This document shows positions 1-8,263 of a stretch of DNA of 35,630 nucleotides, piece after piece. Below the pieces are notes generated by a model that worked only from the letters and a program-made list of their open reading frames with translations, had not been told where the DNA came from and did no database searches. The translations under genes were made by a program, and so were the position numbers. This DNA is from Aquimonas sp044344935. GTDB lineage: Bacteria; Pseudomonadota; Gammaproteobacteria; Xanthomonadales; Xanthomonadaceae. The stretch covers positions 1-35,630 of the forward strand of contig JBIJCA010000008.1 in the NCBI GenBank assembly GCA_044344935.1, read 5' to 3'. How positions within the stretch are numbered: the stretch's first letter is position 1; every line of letters starts with the position of its first letter.

Positions 1-114
1 TAGGGAGACCCCTTGACTGGATTTGCGGCGCATGGAGTGTCGAGCGCGACACGGGACGCACCTGCAGCCAGCCAGTAGACTCGGCCGCCTCTTCCCGCAA
101 CAGAGACGGCGGCC

Positions 115-1370
115 ATGCGCCTTGCGAACGTCTGGACGCTCCTGCCCCTGTGCCTGCTCGCCTGGCCCGCGATCGCGCAGCCGCCCCCGTCCGCTTGGGA
201 AATGCTGTCGACCGCCACACGGCAGGTGCCGACCGAACTGCCGGCGCGCGCCGCCTGGGCCGTGGCGCCGCGCCTCGACAGCCTGAGGGACGGATCCGCC
301 AGCCTGCGGATCGCGCTGCCGAGCGGCGATCGTGAGGTGTTGATGCTGGAGGTCGAGCAGCATGCGGGCGATCGCTTCACCTGGCGCGGCAGCCTCGACG
401 GTTCCGCCGACTATCAGGTAGTGCTCAGTGTGGCCGGCGATGCGGTCGCTGGTTTCATCAGCGCGCCAGAAGGCATCTGGGAACTGGTGCCTTCGACGGT
501 GAAGGGCGAGTCCTGGCTGATCGAACTGGATGCGGATCGTCTGCCGCCCTGTCGAGGACCGATCGACCCCGGCCCGGATGGCGGCGGATCGGTCGCGAAG
601 GCCGAGCCCTCCGAGCCTGGCCTTCGCGACAGCGGCGAGCGCGTCGACGTGCTGCTGATGTATTCCCCCGCTGCCCGCGATGCGGCCGGTGGCGTCAATC
701 AGATCACCGCGCAGGCCCAAGCTGCGGTCGATTCCGCCAATACCGTGTTCGCCAACAGCGGCATGCGCATGCGCTTTCGCGCGGTCAGCATCGAACTGCT
801 GGAGGGCTGGGTGGAAGGCACTGCATCGGCCAGCACCGAACTCGGCAGCTTCCGATCCAACGCCACCCAGCAGGGGCGACGCAACGCTCTGGCCGCCGAC
901 ATGGTCAGCCTGCTGGTGGCGAACCTGCCCTCGGCCTGCGGCATCGGCTACGTGATGCGCAGCCCCAGCGCGGGGTTTGCGAGCAGCGCCGTGCAGATCA
1001 CCGATCGCGACTGCGCGGTCGGCAACCTCAGCTGGGCGCATGAGCATGGCCACAACCTGGGTTTCGAGCACGACCCGGCCAACGGAACCGCGCCGACCAG
1101 CGCTTCGTACCCCTGGGGTTTTGTCACTACGTGGAAGGCCAGGGCGCGCAGTCCTTTCGCACCGTGATGTCCTACCAGTGCCCGCTCGGCGGCTGTACGC
1201 GCCGCCCCTATTTCTCGAACCCCACGGTCAGCTTCAACGGCTTCCCCACCGGCATCGCCGATCAGCGCGACAACGCCCGCAGCGGCGACGCGGTGGCGGA
1301 TATCGTCGCCAACTTCCGGCTGGAGCAGGTCTGGCAGGGCTTTGCCAACGGCTTCGAGGCGGTGCCCTGA
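115..1370 (+). pseudogene. Secreted zinc metalloprotease (metzincin/reprolysin-like), frameshifted
   Basis: The reading frame from ATG 115 begins with a signal peptide (basic Met-Arg start, hydrophobic stretch, then a cleavage-like AIAQ near residue 22). A propeptide-like region follows. Residues 309-320 read HEHGHNLGFEHD, the extended HExxHxxGxxHD zinc site of metzincins. The frame then drifts into nonsense and stops at 1167. The missing C-terminus lies one frame over: HYVEGQ, then SFRTVMSY carrying the Met-turn methionine expected downstream of the zinc site, running to a TGA at 1368. Restoring one G near 1123 joins the frames as YPWGFGHYVEGQ. This is therefore one gene of about 418 codons with a single-base deletion or a sequencing error. 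The truncated product would keep the zinc ligands but lose the Met-turn. Family membership is firm; substrate is unknown. The Shine-Dalgarno sequence is weak. Confidence 0.82.
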
Positions 1371-1403
1371 GGCGCGGGTACACTCGGTAGCCGCGCTGCA
1401 TGC

Positions 1404-1445
1404 GTCGATCGCAGAGGCTCCTTCGGGGTCTGCAGTCCGATCGAC
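1404..1445. other. Stem-loop between protease and exported-protein genes
   Basis: An 8-bp perfect inverted repeat (GTCGATCG at 1404-1411 and CGATCGAC at 1438-1445) encloses a 26-nt segment with its own imperfect hairpin (CAGAGGCTCC...GGGGTCTG). It lies 34 nt after the protease stop and 45 nt before ATG 1491. No T-tract follows, so it is not a classical intrinsic terminator. It could be a weak terminator, an mRNA stabiliser or a leader structure of the downstream gene. Confidence 0.3.
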
Positions 1446-1490
1446 TTCGTGCTACGCCCACTCAACCAGACTTGGGACACAGATTCGACC

Positions 1491-3653
1491 ATGAGGCTTT
1501 TTCTTTGCGCCCTGCTTCTTGTCTTTGCGCGTCCGTCGATGGGTGCCGAGCTTTCCGTGGAAATCAACGCAGATGGCATCGCCCCCCGACAGCTCTGGCT
1601 TGCGCCCGAGGGGCAATCCGGAGATTCGCGGGCTTGGGTTCCAATGCCGCGCGTCGAAGGAGATCGCGGGCTCTACTCCGGCCGCTTCAGCGCGCAGCTT
1701 CCCGCGGGGCGCTACGCGTTCGTGGCGGCCACCATGGCCGCCACGCTCGGAGAAACGTCCCAGCTGCGGGTGGGCAAGCGGCCCTCGGGCTCGGAGCGTC
1801 CGCTGCGCGCTCTGATGCCCTCGATTGAACTGACCGGCTCCGACCTCGATCTCGGCCGCCTGGAACTTCGCAGCTCGGGATCGCTGGCGGTACTCGTGAA
1901 TCCCCGAGACGCGTCTGAGCAAGCTCAGGCCCTGCAGGATCGGACGGTCTGGTTGGGTCACCTCCATGCGCTCGATCGGGATCGCTGGTCGATCCTTGCC
2001 TCGGGCAATCGCCTTGCGGTTCGAGACGAGGCGGGCTGGCGCGCATTCGACGTCATGCCGGGGGGGCGGCCCACGACCTACGCCCATGTCGCGGGAAACC
2101 AGTTCGTCGTTGGCGGTGAGCGATCGCAGTTGTTCTGGCTGGATCTCGACGGTGCATCGATCGACTTGTCGAGCGATGGGCTGCCGGAAGCGCCGGTGGA
2201 CTTCGTCGCCTGCACGCCTGAGTTCGCGTGCGCCGTTGCCCTCATCGAGTCACCGACGGCGCCTGACTACCGCACCGCCAGGCAGGAGACACGCCTCTTC
2301 CATTCCAGCGATGCCCGCAAGGGGGGCTGGCGGCTGGTCCAGACCGTCGACAAGCCGGCGTCCTACGCCCGCTCGTCGAATCGCGTGGCGGCGATCTACG
2401 GGCGCAGTTCGTGGCTCGCGCTGGATCTCGATACCGGGCAAGTCTCCACGCGATCCCTTCCTTTTGCGGGCGCGGGTGGGGTCTGGCCCGCCAGGGACGG
2501 GCTGATCGTGAACGGACACATCTCGACGGATGGTGGTGCAAACTGGCGCGCCGCCGATCGCGCGGAACTCATGGCGCAGGGTCTTTCGCCGACGATCAGC
2601 GTCATCTCCGGGAGTTTCGGGTTTGCAGCATCGGCAGGTCTCGGCGAACCGATGCAGGAGCGCTTCGACGGCACCGACTGGCGTGCTGACGCCACCCTGC
2701 CGAGTTCGGGGTTCTACTTCGCGCCTGCGTCCCATTCCCTGCAGTATCTGATTGCAGGTACGAGCGTGTGGGTGTCCTCGACGCGTGGGCTCGAGTGGCA
2801 GCCCGATACCGCATTGATGGAATCCTTGTTCCGAGCGCAGCCAGCGCAGCAGGCTGCGGCGATTCCGCTTCCCGCAGCGTCCGAGACGCTGACGGACTCA
2901 TTGTTGGCCTACGAGCCCGCCCTGACACGGCTCAACGTTGGCGTCGACATGCGGCGCTTCAATCAGGCCGGCGCAGGGCTCGTGGTCAATGCGCTGATCC
3001 AGGCGGAAGTGCAGGCGCAGGCGAACCGTGGCTTGCAGCCTCTCCGGGACAAGCTGCCGGAGGGGCTGGTGCAGGACGCGGTCAGAACCGGGCTCGAACG
3101 GGGCATGGGCATCTCCTCGCTTCGTCGGGCTGTGCATGCCGAAGTGAGGGGCGTCGATGCCAAGGTGTTCAGTCGCTTCAGGGAGGCGAGAAACGCGCCG
3201 CGCGCGCTCATGCTGTCGCCTGCCAAGTGGTTGCAGCAGGGGGCGGTGCCGACCTTGACCTTGACCGAGGACCATCGGCAGGTTCAGGTCACTCTTCAAG
3301 TCAGCCTCTTCGACCGATCGGGGCGCGAGCAGAAGCGGATTTCGCATCGCGACGTCGTGGTGATGTCGGGCGCGGTCGGCGCGGGTGACAAGGCGACCGC
3401 AAGAGCCGCATGGAGCGCGAACGGTGGTGCCGCCTTGCGGCAGGCGATCGAGGCGTCCGTGGCAGAGGCCGTGCGAATCGGGCTTCTGGAAGAGGGGGCC
3501 GAGCCCGACGACGGCGAGCACGTTGATTTCATCGCGGACGGCAGAGCCGAGCGAATCCGCGGGCGACTGCTGACGACCGAAGGCGACAGGATGCTCCTGG
3601 CGGGTCGTGGTGGCGCGCTATGGTCGGTCCCGTTCGATCTTCTGTTGCCATGA
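1491..3653 (+). CDS. Large exported protein of unknown function with an Asp-box (BNR-like) motif
   Basis: The frame could open at GTG 1449, but ATG 1491 is chosen because it gives a signal peptide at once (MRLFLCALLLVFARPSMGA, cleavage expected near residue 19). The protein is then about 720 residues, probably periplasmic or cell-surface. Residues 345-352 read STDGGANW, an exact Asp-box (SxDxGxxW); weaker relatives are SSDARKGGW and SSTRGLEW. This suggests a beta-propeller of the BNR/sialidase-like or photosynthesis-stability type in the middle third. The C-terminal third is different, with alternating hydrophobic strands near LTLTEDHRQVQVTLQVSLF and a helical segment. I recognise no catalytic family, and the Asp-box alone does not imply sialidase activity. 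The gene is convergent with the phaB-like gene at 3878. The Shine-Dalgarno sequence is poor. Confidence 0.72.
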   Translation: MRLFLCALLLVFARPSMGAELSVEINADGIAPRQLWLAPEGQSGDSRAWVPMPRVEGDRGLYSGRFSAQLPAGRYAFVAATMAATLGETSQLRVGKRPSGSERPLRALMPSIELTGSDLDLGRLELRSSGSLAVLVNPRDASEQAQALQDRTVWLGHLHALDRDRWSILASGNRLAVRDEAGWRAFDVMPGGRPTTYAHVAGNQFVVGGERSQLFWLDLDGASIDLSSDGLPEAPVDFVACTPEFACAVALIESPTAPDYRTARQETRLFHSSDARKGGWRLVQTVDKPASYARSSNRVAAIYGRSSWLALDLDTGQVSTRSLPFAGAGGVWPARDGLIVNGHISTDGGANWRAADRAELMAQGLSPTISVISGSFGFAASAGLGEPMQERFDGTDWRADATLPSSGFYFAPASHSLQYLIAGTSVWVSSTRGLEWQPDTALMESLFRAQPAQQAAAIPLPAASETLTDSLLAYEPALTRLNVGVDMRRFNQAGAGLVVNALIQAEVQAQANRGLQPLRDKLPEGLVQDAVRTGLERGMGISSLRRAVHAEVRGVDAKVFSRFREARNAPRALMLSPAKWLQQGAVPTLTLTEDHRQVQVTLQVSLFDRSGREQKRISHRDVVVMSGAVGAGDKATARAAWSANGGAALRQAIEASVAEAVRIGLLEEGAEPDDGEHVDFIADGRAERIRGRLLTTEGDRMLLAGRGGALWSVPFDLLLP

Positions 3654-3764
3654 CCTCGCGCGCCGTGGGCTCCGCTAGAGGAGTTCGCCGAGGACGCCTT
3701 CGGCCAGCCAACTCCGCGTATTGATCCGGAGGCCTTCAACCACGCTGCAAGAGCATCGCCGAGG

Positions 3765-3782
3765 GGGCACTTCACAGTGCCC
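3765..3782. other. Short hairpin in convergent intergenic region
   Basis: GGGCACT-TCAC-AGTGCCC forms a perfect 7-bp stem with a four-base loop between two convergent genes (stops at 3653 and 3878). It could serve as a bidirectional transcription stop, but there is no T-tract on either side. The rest of the 224-bp gap (3654-3877) shows nothing else I can support. Confidence 0.25.
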
Positions 3783-3877
3783 GCCGCGTTGCTCCGCATG
3801 GCGCAGGACTCAAGTGCGCGATCCGGCGGGGTTGTCCACGCAGTCGCGCGTCCAGGCCTGAGCGGAAGCGCCCCGGC

Positions 3878-4618
3878 TCAGAAGCTGATGAACAAGCCGC
3901 CGTTGACCGGAACCAGCGCGCCGGTGATATAGCCCGAGCCCTCGGCGGCGAGAAAGTCGACCACGCGGGCGATCTCATTCGGCTGGGCGATGCGGCCCAC
4001 CGGGATCTGTTCGAGGATCTTCTCGCGGATTGGCGCGGGGATGGTCTGCACCATCGGCGTGTCGCAGTAGCCCGGGGCCACCGAGTTCACGGTGATGCCC
4101 TTGGACGCGACTTCGCGCGCCAGTGCCATCGTGAAGCCGTGTACGCCGGCCTTGGCGGCCGCATAGTTGGTCTGGCCGAACTGTCCGGTCTGGCCGTTGA
4201 TCGAGCTGATGTTGATGATGCGGCCGTAGCCCTGGGCGATCATCGGTTCGATGGCGGGCTTGCAGAGGTTGAACAGCCCGTCGAGGTTTACGCCGAGGAC
4301 AGCATCCCACTGGTGCTTCTGCAGTTTGCGCAGGGTGGCGTCACGGGTGATGCCGGCGCTGTTGGCGAGCACATCGAGACGGCCGTGTCGGGCGACGATG
4401 TCGGCCACGGCCTGCTGGCAGGCGTCGAAGTCGGACACGTCCAGCGCGATGTCCTCGAGTTCGCCCAGGCCCGGCTGCGCGCGCAGCTCCGCCAGTCGCG
4501 ACTCGGCCAGGCTGATGTCGGCGGCGATGACGTGGTGGCCACTATGGGCCAGTGCCTGACAGATGGCGGCGCCGATTCCGCCGGTGCCGCCGGTGACGAG
4601 TGCGATGCGCTGGGTCAT
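3878..4618 (-). CDS. phaB: SDR-family acetoacetyl-CoA reductase-like protein, probably NADH-dependent
   Basis: A 246-residue short-chain dehydrogenase. The dinucleotide-binding motif TGGTGGIG is at residues 9-16, a substituted NSAG (usually NNAG) follows in the middle, and the catalytic Tyr152/Lys156 lie in NYAAAKAG. The stretch ISSINGQTGQFGQTNYAAA strongly resembles PhaB acetoacetyl-CoA reductases, which make (R)-3-hydroxybutyryl-CoA for polyhydroxybutyrate. Unlike the paralogue at 5488, it has Asp34 at the end of beta-2 (AADIS), which in SDR enzymes usually selects NADH by repelling the NADPH phosphate. It lies downstream of phaR on the same strand, 111 nt away, with a weak Shine-Dalgarno sequence. 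The reaction is inferred from similarity; another 3-oxoacyl-CoA reductase role cannot be excluded. Confidence 0.8.
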   Translation of the reverse strand: MTQRIALVTGGTGGIGAAICQALAHSGHHVIAADISLAESRLAELRAQPGLGELEDIALDVSDFDACQQAVADIVARHGRLDVLANSAGITRDATLRKLQKHQWDAVLGVNLDGLFNLCKPAIEPMIAQGYGRIINISSINGQTGQFGQTNYAAAKAGVHGFTMALAREVASKGITVNSVAPGYCDTPMVQTIPAPIREKILEQIPVGRIAQPNEIARVVDFLAAEGSGYITGALVPVNGGLFISF

Positions 4619-4729
4619 GGGAACTTTGCGGGTCCGGGCTTGATGCGATGCAGCATGCGACCGGGCCCGATCGCGTGCAAGCGAGCAGGCCAGTCGACCC
4701 GGCGAGTGTCAGAGGACGGTGTGAGTCAA

Positions 4730-5257
4730 CTAGCGACCGCGACCGCGTGCTGCGGGCGGCGGCTCGGATTTCTCGGATGGCGCGGCAGGGTCCTCGGGTC
4801 GTTCGCCGGGTTTGCCCGCGCCGGGCCGCAGCATGCCTTCCTGAAAGCTCTTCCACAGGTCGAGATTGCGTTCGGTCAGCTGATTCAGCATCGAGAACGG
4901 CGTTTTGCCCAACAGGTTGTTGAGCTGGTTGCGGAACTGGTGCTGCTGGTCAAGGAACAATTGCATGCTGCGCTCGAGGTAGCTGCCCATGAAGCCCTGC
5001 AGACTGTCGCCGTAGAAGCGGATCACCTGACTCAGCAGCTGGGTGCTGAACATCGGATTTCCCTTCTCTTCGTGCTCGGAGATGATCTGCAGCAGCACCG
5101 AGCGCGACAGGTCCTCTCCGGTCTTGGCATCTCGCACTTCGACTTCTTCGCCGTCGACGATGAGCTGACGCACATCCTCCAGAGTGATGTAGCTGGAGAT
5201 TTCGGTGTCGTAGAGGCGACGGTTCGGATATTTCTTGATGACCCGGGACTTGGGCAT
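4730..5257 (-). CDS. phaR: PhaR polyhydroxyalkanoate synthesis repressor
   Basis: The 175-residue product opens MPKSRVIKKYPNRRLYDT, the signature of the PHB/PHA accumulation regulator DNA-binding domain. The middle (LSQVIRFYGDSLQ, SYLERSMQLFLDQQ) matches the PHB-accumulation domain, and the tail is a Pro/Glu/Ser-rich, Arg/Gly-ended disordered region. In studied bacteria PhaR binds both nascent PHB and DNA and represses phasin genes and its own gene until polymer is present. The frame stays open far upstream, but ATG 5257 is where family similarity begins. It sits between two PhaB-like reductase genes on the same strand, consistent with a PHB role. The synthase phaC is not in this window. Confidence 0.92.
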   Translation of the reverse strand: MPKSRVIKKYPNRRLYDTEISSYITLEDVRQLIVDGEEVEVRDAKTGEDLSRSVLLQIISEHEEKGNPMFSTQLLSQVIRFYGDSLQGFMGSYLERSMQLFLDQQHQFRNQLNNLLGKTPFSMLNQLTERNLDLWKSFQEGMLRPGAGKPGERPEDPAAPSEKSEPPPAARGRGR

Positions 5258-5442
5258 GGGCGTCGATGCTCTCGGTGGGGCAAGCACTGGGTGCGGCAGC
5301 CAGCGAAGGCATGCCGCCGCGCGGAAGCGTTGGAACATGGCACACGCCCGTCCTGGGCAACCCGGGGCCATGGTCACGGTATGAAGCAACGTCTGCTTGG
5401 CAGGCGCTGCCGCGGCGATACGGTCCGGGTGCATCGTGCAGC

Positions 5443-5475
5443 TTGGCCGGCACCGCGCTGGGCAGCGCCGGCCAA
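5443..5475 (-). terminator. Hairpin downstream of phaB (possible terminator)
   Basis: TTGGCCGGC and GCCGGCCAA form a perfect 9-bp stem around a 15-nt loop, starting 12 nt beyond the phaB stop on the minus strand. The stem is strong but no T-tract follows, so it may only attenuate read-through into phaR. The rest of the 230-bp gap (5258-5487) must hold the phaR promoter; I see no clear -35/-10 pair or PhaR-site consensus. Confidence 0.35.
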
Positions 5476-5487
5476 CAGTTTCACATG

Positions 5488-6228
5488 TTACCAGCCCATG
5501 TGGTGGCCGCCGTTGATATCCAGATTGGAGCCAGTGATCCACGCGGCTTCCTCGGACACCAGGAAGGCCACGGCATAGGCGATCTCCTCGGGCTTGCCCA
5601 GGCGGCCAGTGGGAATGTCGGCGACGATCTTGGCGCGCACTTCTTCCGGCACGGCCATGACCATATCGGTGGCCACATAGCCCGGGGAAACGGTGTTCAC
5701 GGTGATCCCCAGCTTGGCGTTCTCGCGCGCTAGCGAAATGGTGAAGCCGTGCATGCCGGCCTTGGCGGCGGCGTAGTTGGCTTGGCCGTACTGGCCCTTG
5801 AGGCCGTTGATCGAGCTGATCTGGACGATCCGGCCCCACTTGCGGTCGCGCATGCCGTCGATGACCGGGCGCGTCATGTTGAAGCACGAGTTCAGATTGG
5901 TGTTGATGACGTCATGCCACTGCTCGGCGCTCATCCGGTGGAAGGTGCCGTCGCGGGTGATGCCTGCGTTGTTGATCAACACTTCTACCGGGCCGAGCGC
6001 ATCGGCCGCGGCCTTGGCGATGGCGGCGCCACCCTCCGGGCTGCCGATGTCGCCGGGGACGATCGTGATGTCAAAACCGTCGCTCTTGAGCGCGGCCTGC
6101 CACTCGCGAGCCTTGGCCTCGTTGCGGTAGTTGGTCGCCACTTTGTGGCCCATCTGCGCAAGCCGCTTGCAGATCGCCGTTCCAATTCCGCCCGTACCGC
6201 CCGTCACCAGCGCAACGCGTGCTGTCAT
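5488..6228 (-). CDS. phaB: Acetoacetyl-CoA reductase PhaB (probably NADPH-dependent)
   Basis: A 246-residue SDR with TGGTGGIG at residues 9-16, NNAGITRD in the middle, SSINGLKGQYGQ, and the catalytic Tyr152/Lys156 in NYAAAKAG. It ends GGHHMGW, much like canonical PhaB, and is closer to the Ralstonia-type enzyme than its neighbour at 3878. It should reduce acetoacetyl-CoA to (R)-3-hydroxybutyryl-CoA in the cytoplasm. After beta-2 it has NYRNEAKA with no acidic residue and with Arg35, fitting NADPH preference. The frame runs open to 6369, but ATG 6228 is chosen because GGGAGAGGGAGC immediately precedes it as a Shine-Dalgarno sequence and homology starts there. Confidence 0.9.
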   Translation of the reverse strand: MTARVALVTGGTGGIGTAICKRLAQMGHKVATNYRNEAKAREWQAALKSDGFDITIVPGDIGSPEGGAAIAKAAADALGPVEVLINNAGITRDGTFHRMSAEQWHDVINTNLNSCFNMTRPVIDGMRDRKWGRIVQISSINGLKGQYGQANYAAAKAGMHGFTISLARENAKLGITVNTVSPGYVATDMVMAVPEEVRAKIVADIPTGRLGKPEEIAYAVAFLVSEEAAWITGSNLDINGGHHMGW

Positions 6229-6262
6229 GCTCCCTCTCCCGTGTACTGCCGGCTTGTGTCTA

Positions 6263-6295
6263 GGCTGTCGCGCGGGCCGGATCCGCGCGACAGCC
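6263..6295 (-). terminator. Strong hairpin between gluQ and phaB
   Basis: GGCTGTCGCGCG (6263-6274) and CGCGCGACAGCC (6284-6295) pair perfectly over 12 bp around a 9-nt loop. The element starts only 7 nt after the gluQ stop codon and ends 34 nt before the phaB start codon. A T-tract is lacking on the minus strand. Position and stability suggest it ends or reduces gluQ transcription before phaB. Confidence 0.5.
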
Positions 6296-6302
6296 CGGGA
6301 GT

Positions 6303-7229
6303 TTATACGGGCCTCTGTGCGCTGTTTTGACGATCGGCAAATACGGGTCGGGCCGGGATCGCGCCGCATTCGAATTCAGCGGCGGCGCGGGCCAGCCATG
6401 CCGGGGCATTGTCGGCATCGCGAACCGCTGCCGGCGCTTGACCGAGCGCTGCCCAGCACCAGCGCAGTGCGGGCAACGGGTCGCCTGCATCCACCGCCAC
6501 GGCAGACAGTGATTTCGACAGCTTGCGCCCGTCGGCATCCACCACCAGCGGCAGATGCGCGTAGTCCGGCCTGGATAGGCCCAGCGCCCGCTGCAGCAGA
6601 ATCTGGCGGGGCGTGGAGTCGAGCAGGTCAGCACCGCGCACTACCTCGGTCACGCCCTGGGCTGCGTCGTCCACCACCACCGCCAGCTGGTAAGCCCAGC
6701 AGCGGTCCGCGCGACGAAGAACGAAGTCGCCCACCTCGGTATCGACCGCCTGGGTGAACTCGCCCTGGATGCGATCCTCGAAGGACACCCGGCTGCCAGC
6801 GCCGGCGGCGACACGCAGGCGCACTGCTTCGGCGTGCCCGCCGGGCGCCTCGACGCAGGCGCGGTGGATCCCGGCTGTTGCTGTAAGGTCGTTCCTGCTG
6901 CAGCGGCAGGAAAAGGCCAAGCCCCTTTGCAGCAGCGTGTCGAGCGCGTCGCGATACAGTTCACCGCGCGCGCTTTGCCATACCACCGGCGCGTCCGGCT
7001 CGAAGCCGAACGCCGCCAGCGTGCGCAGCTGGTCGTTGGCAGCCCCCGCAACTTCGCGTGGTGAGTCAATATCCTCGATGCGCAGCAGCCAACGCCCGCC
7101 CGCACTGCGCGCCAGCAGCCAGCTGCCGAGCGCCGCCAGCAGCGAGCCCAGATGCAGGGGGCCGGTTGGCGAAGGGGCAAAGCGGCCGGTGTAGCCAGGC
7201 GCGGCTGCGCGAGCTGAATCCCGGTTCAT
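6303..7229 (-). CDS. gluQ: Glutamyl-Q tRNA(Asp) synthetase
   Basis: The product (308 residues) is a truncated GluRS paralogue. It has GRFAPSPTGPLHLGSL (HIGH-type motif), RIEDIDSPR, and RKLSKS (KMSKS-type), and lacks the anticodon-binding domain, as expected for GluQRS. Such enzymes attach glutamate to queuosine in tRNA(Asp) rather than to the tRNA end. The zinc-site region reads SCRC...HRAC: three cysteines as in the family, with His where a Tyr is common. In-frame ATGs exist at 7283, 7262 and 7229; the last is chosen because AAGG lies 6 nt upstream and homology starts about 11 residues in. It is divergent from htpX across a short gap that must hold both promoters. Confidence 0.9.
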   Translation of the reverse strand: MNRDSARAAAPGYTGRFAPSPTGPLHLGSLLAALGSWLLARSAGGRWLLRIEDIDSPREVAGAANDQLRTLAAFGFEPDAPVVWQSARGELYRDALDTLLQRGLAFSCRCSRNDLTATAGIHRACVEAPGGHAEAVRLRVAAGAGSRVSFEDRIQGEFTQAVDTEVGDFVLRRADRCWAYQLAVVVDDAAQGVTEVVRGADLLDSTPRQILLQRALGLSRPDYAHLPLVVDADGRKLSKSLSAVAVDAGDPLPALRWCWAALGQAPAAVRDADNAPAWLARAAAEFECGAIPARPVFADRQNSAQRPV

Positions 7230-7315
7230 TCGCGGCCTTGAACCGGCCTGCACAGTCCCCATCCCATGCTCGCTACTGCCCATGCCGGGCCCAAACGTCG
7301 AAGAGGTGCAGATCC

Positions 7316-8197
7316 ATGAAGCGCATCGCCTTGTTTATGGCGACCAACATCGCGGTCCTGCTGGTCGCCAGCATCGTACTCAATCTGCTGGGCGTCGACG
7401 CCTACATGGCCAGTCGGGGCCAGAGTCTCGGCGGCCTGATCGTGTTTGCCGCCGTGTTCGGCTTTGCCGGTTCCTTCATTTCGCTGGCGATGTCGAAGTG
7501 GGTGGCCAAGCGCAGCACCGGGGCTCAAGTCATCGAGCAGCCGCGCAACGAGATGGAGGCCTGGTTGCTGTCCACCGTGCAGCGACAGGCGCAGACGGCG
7601 GGCATCAAGTGCCCTGAAGTCGCCATCTACGACGCGCCCGAGATCAACGCTTTCGCGACCGGCCCCAGCCGCAACAACTCGCTGGTGGCGGTGTCGACCG
7701 GATTGCTGCGCGGCATGAGCCGCGATGAAGCGGAAGCCGTGCTCGCCCACGAGGTCGCTCACGTTGCCAATGGCGACATGGTGACGATGGCGCTGCTGCA
7801 GGGTGTGCTCAACACCTTCGTGATCGTGCTGTCGCGGCTGATCGGGCGCTTTGTCGACCAGGTCGTGTTCCGCAATGAAAGCTCGCAGGGCGGCATCGGT
7901 TTCATGGTGGTCAGCATCATCGCGCAGGTGGTGTTGGGCATCCTCGCCTCGATGATCACCATGGCCTTCTCGCGTCATCGCGAGTTCCGCGCAGACGAAG
8001 GCGGAGCCAAGCTGGCCGGTCGCGAGAAGATGATCGCCGCGCTTCAGCGTCTGCAGTCGCAGCACGGCGAGAACAGCCTGCCCAAGGAAGTCGCTGCCTT
8101 CGGCATCAGCGGCCACATGGCGGCCGGCCTGCAGCGCCTGTTCATGAGCCACCCGCCGCTGCCGGAGCGCATCGAGGCTCTGCGTCGCAGCGTCTGA
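7316..8197 (+). CDS. htpX: Membrane protease HtpX
   Basis: The 293-residue product has two N-terminal membrane segments (residues about 4-25 and 39-60), the zinc-protease motif HEVAH at residues 145-149, two further hydrophobic segments (about 155-180 and 195-220), and REFRADE carrying the third metal ligand. This is the full M48B HtpX architecture and length. The family degrades misfolded inner-membrane proteins together with FtsH. The start at ATG 7316 is supported by AGAGGTG about 7 nt upstream. It stands alone between divergent gluQ and convergent fimX and is followed by a bidirectional terminator. Confidence 0.95.
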   Translation: MKRIALFMATNIAVLLVASIVLNLLGVDAYMASRGQSLGGLIVFAAVFGFAGSFISLAMSKWVAKRSTGAQVIEQPRNEMEAWLLSTVQRQAQTAGIKCPEVAIYDAPEINAFATGPSRNNSLVAVSTGLLRGMSRDEAEAVLAHEVAHVANGDMVTMALLQGVLNTFVIVLSRLIGRFVDQVVFRNESSQGGIGFMVVSIIAQVVLGILASMITMAFSRHREFRADEGGAKLAGREKMIAALQRLQSQHGENSLPKEVAAFGISGHMAAGLQRLFMSHPPLPERIEALRRSV

Positions 8198-8220
8198 CGC
8201 GAACGCTGCGGATCGCTCTG

Positions 8221-8257
8221 CGCACAGGGCCCGGATCGCTCCGGGCCTTGTGCGTTT
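8221..8257. terminator. Bidirectional intrinsic terminator
   Basis: CGCACAGGGCCCGG (8221-8234) pairs with CCGGGCCTTGTGCG (8241-8254) over 14 positions with one mismatch and a 6-nt loop, then TTT on the plus strand. It lies between the convergent stops of htpX (8197) and the fimX-like gene (8264), so it can serve both. Confidence 0.7.
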
Positions 8258-8263
8258 GCCGGG

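Noticed and set aside
1..114. TTGACT at 13-18 as a promoter of the protease gene
   Set aside because: No acceptable -10 hexamer at 15-19 bp downstream.
4139..5578. 479-codon plus-strand open frame opposite phaB and phaR
   Set aside because: Antisense shadow of recognised genes, with no domain of its own.
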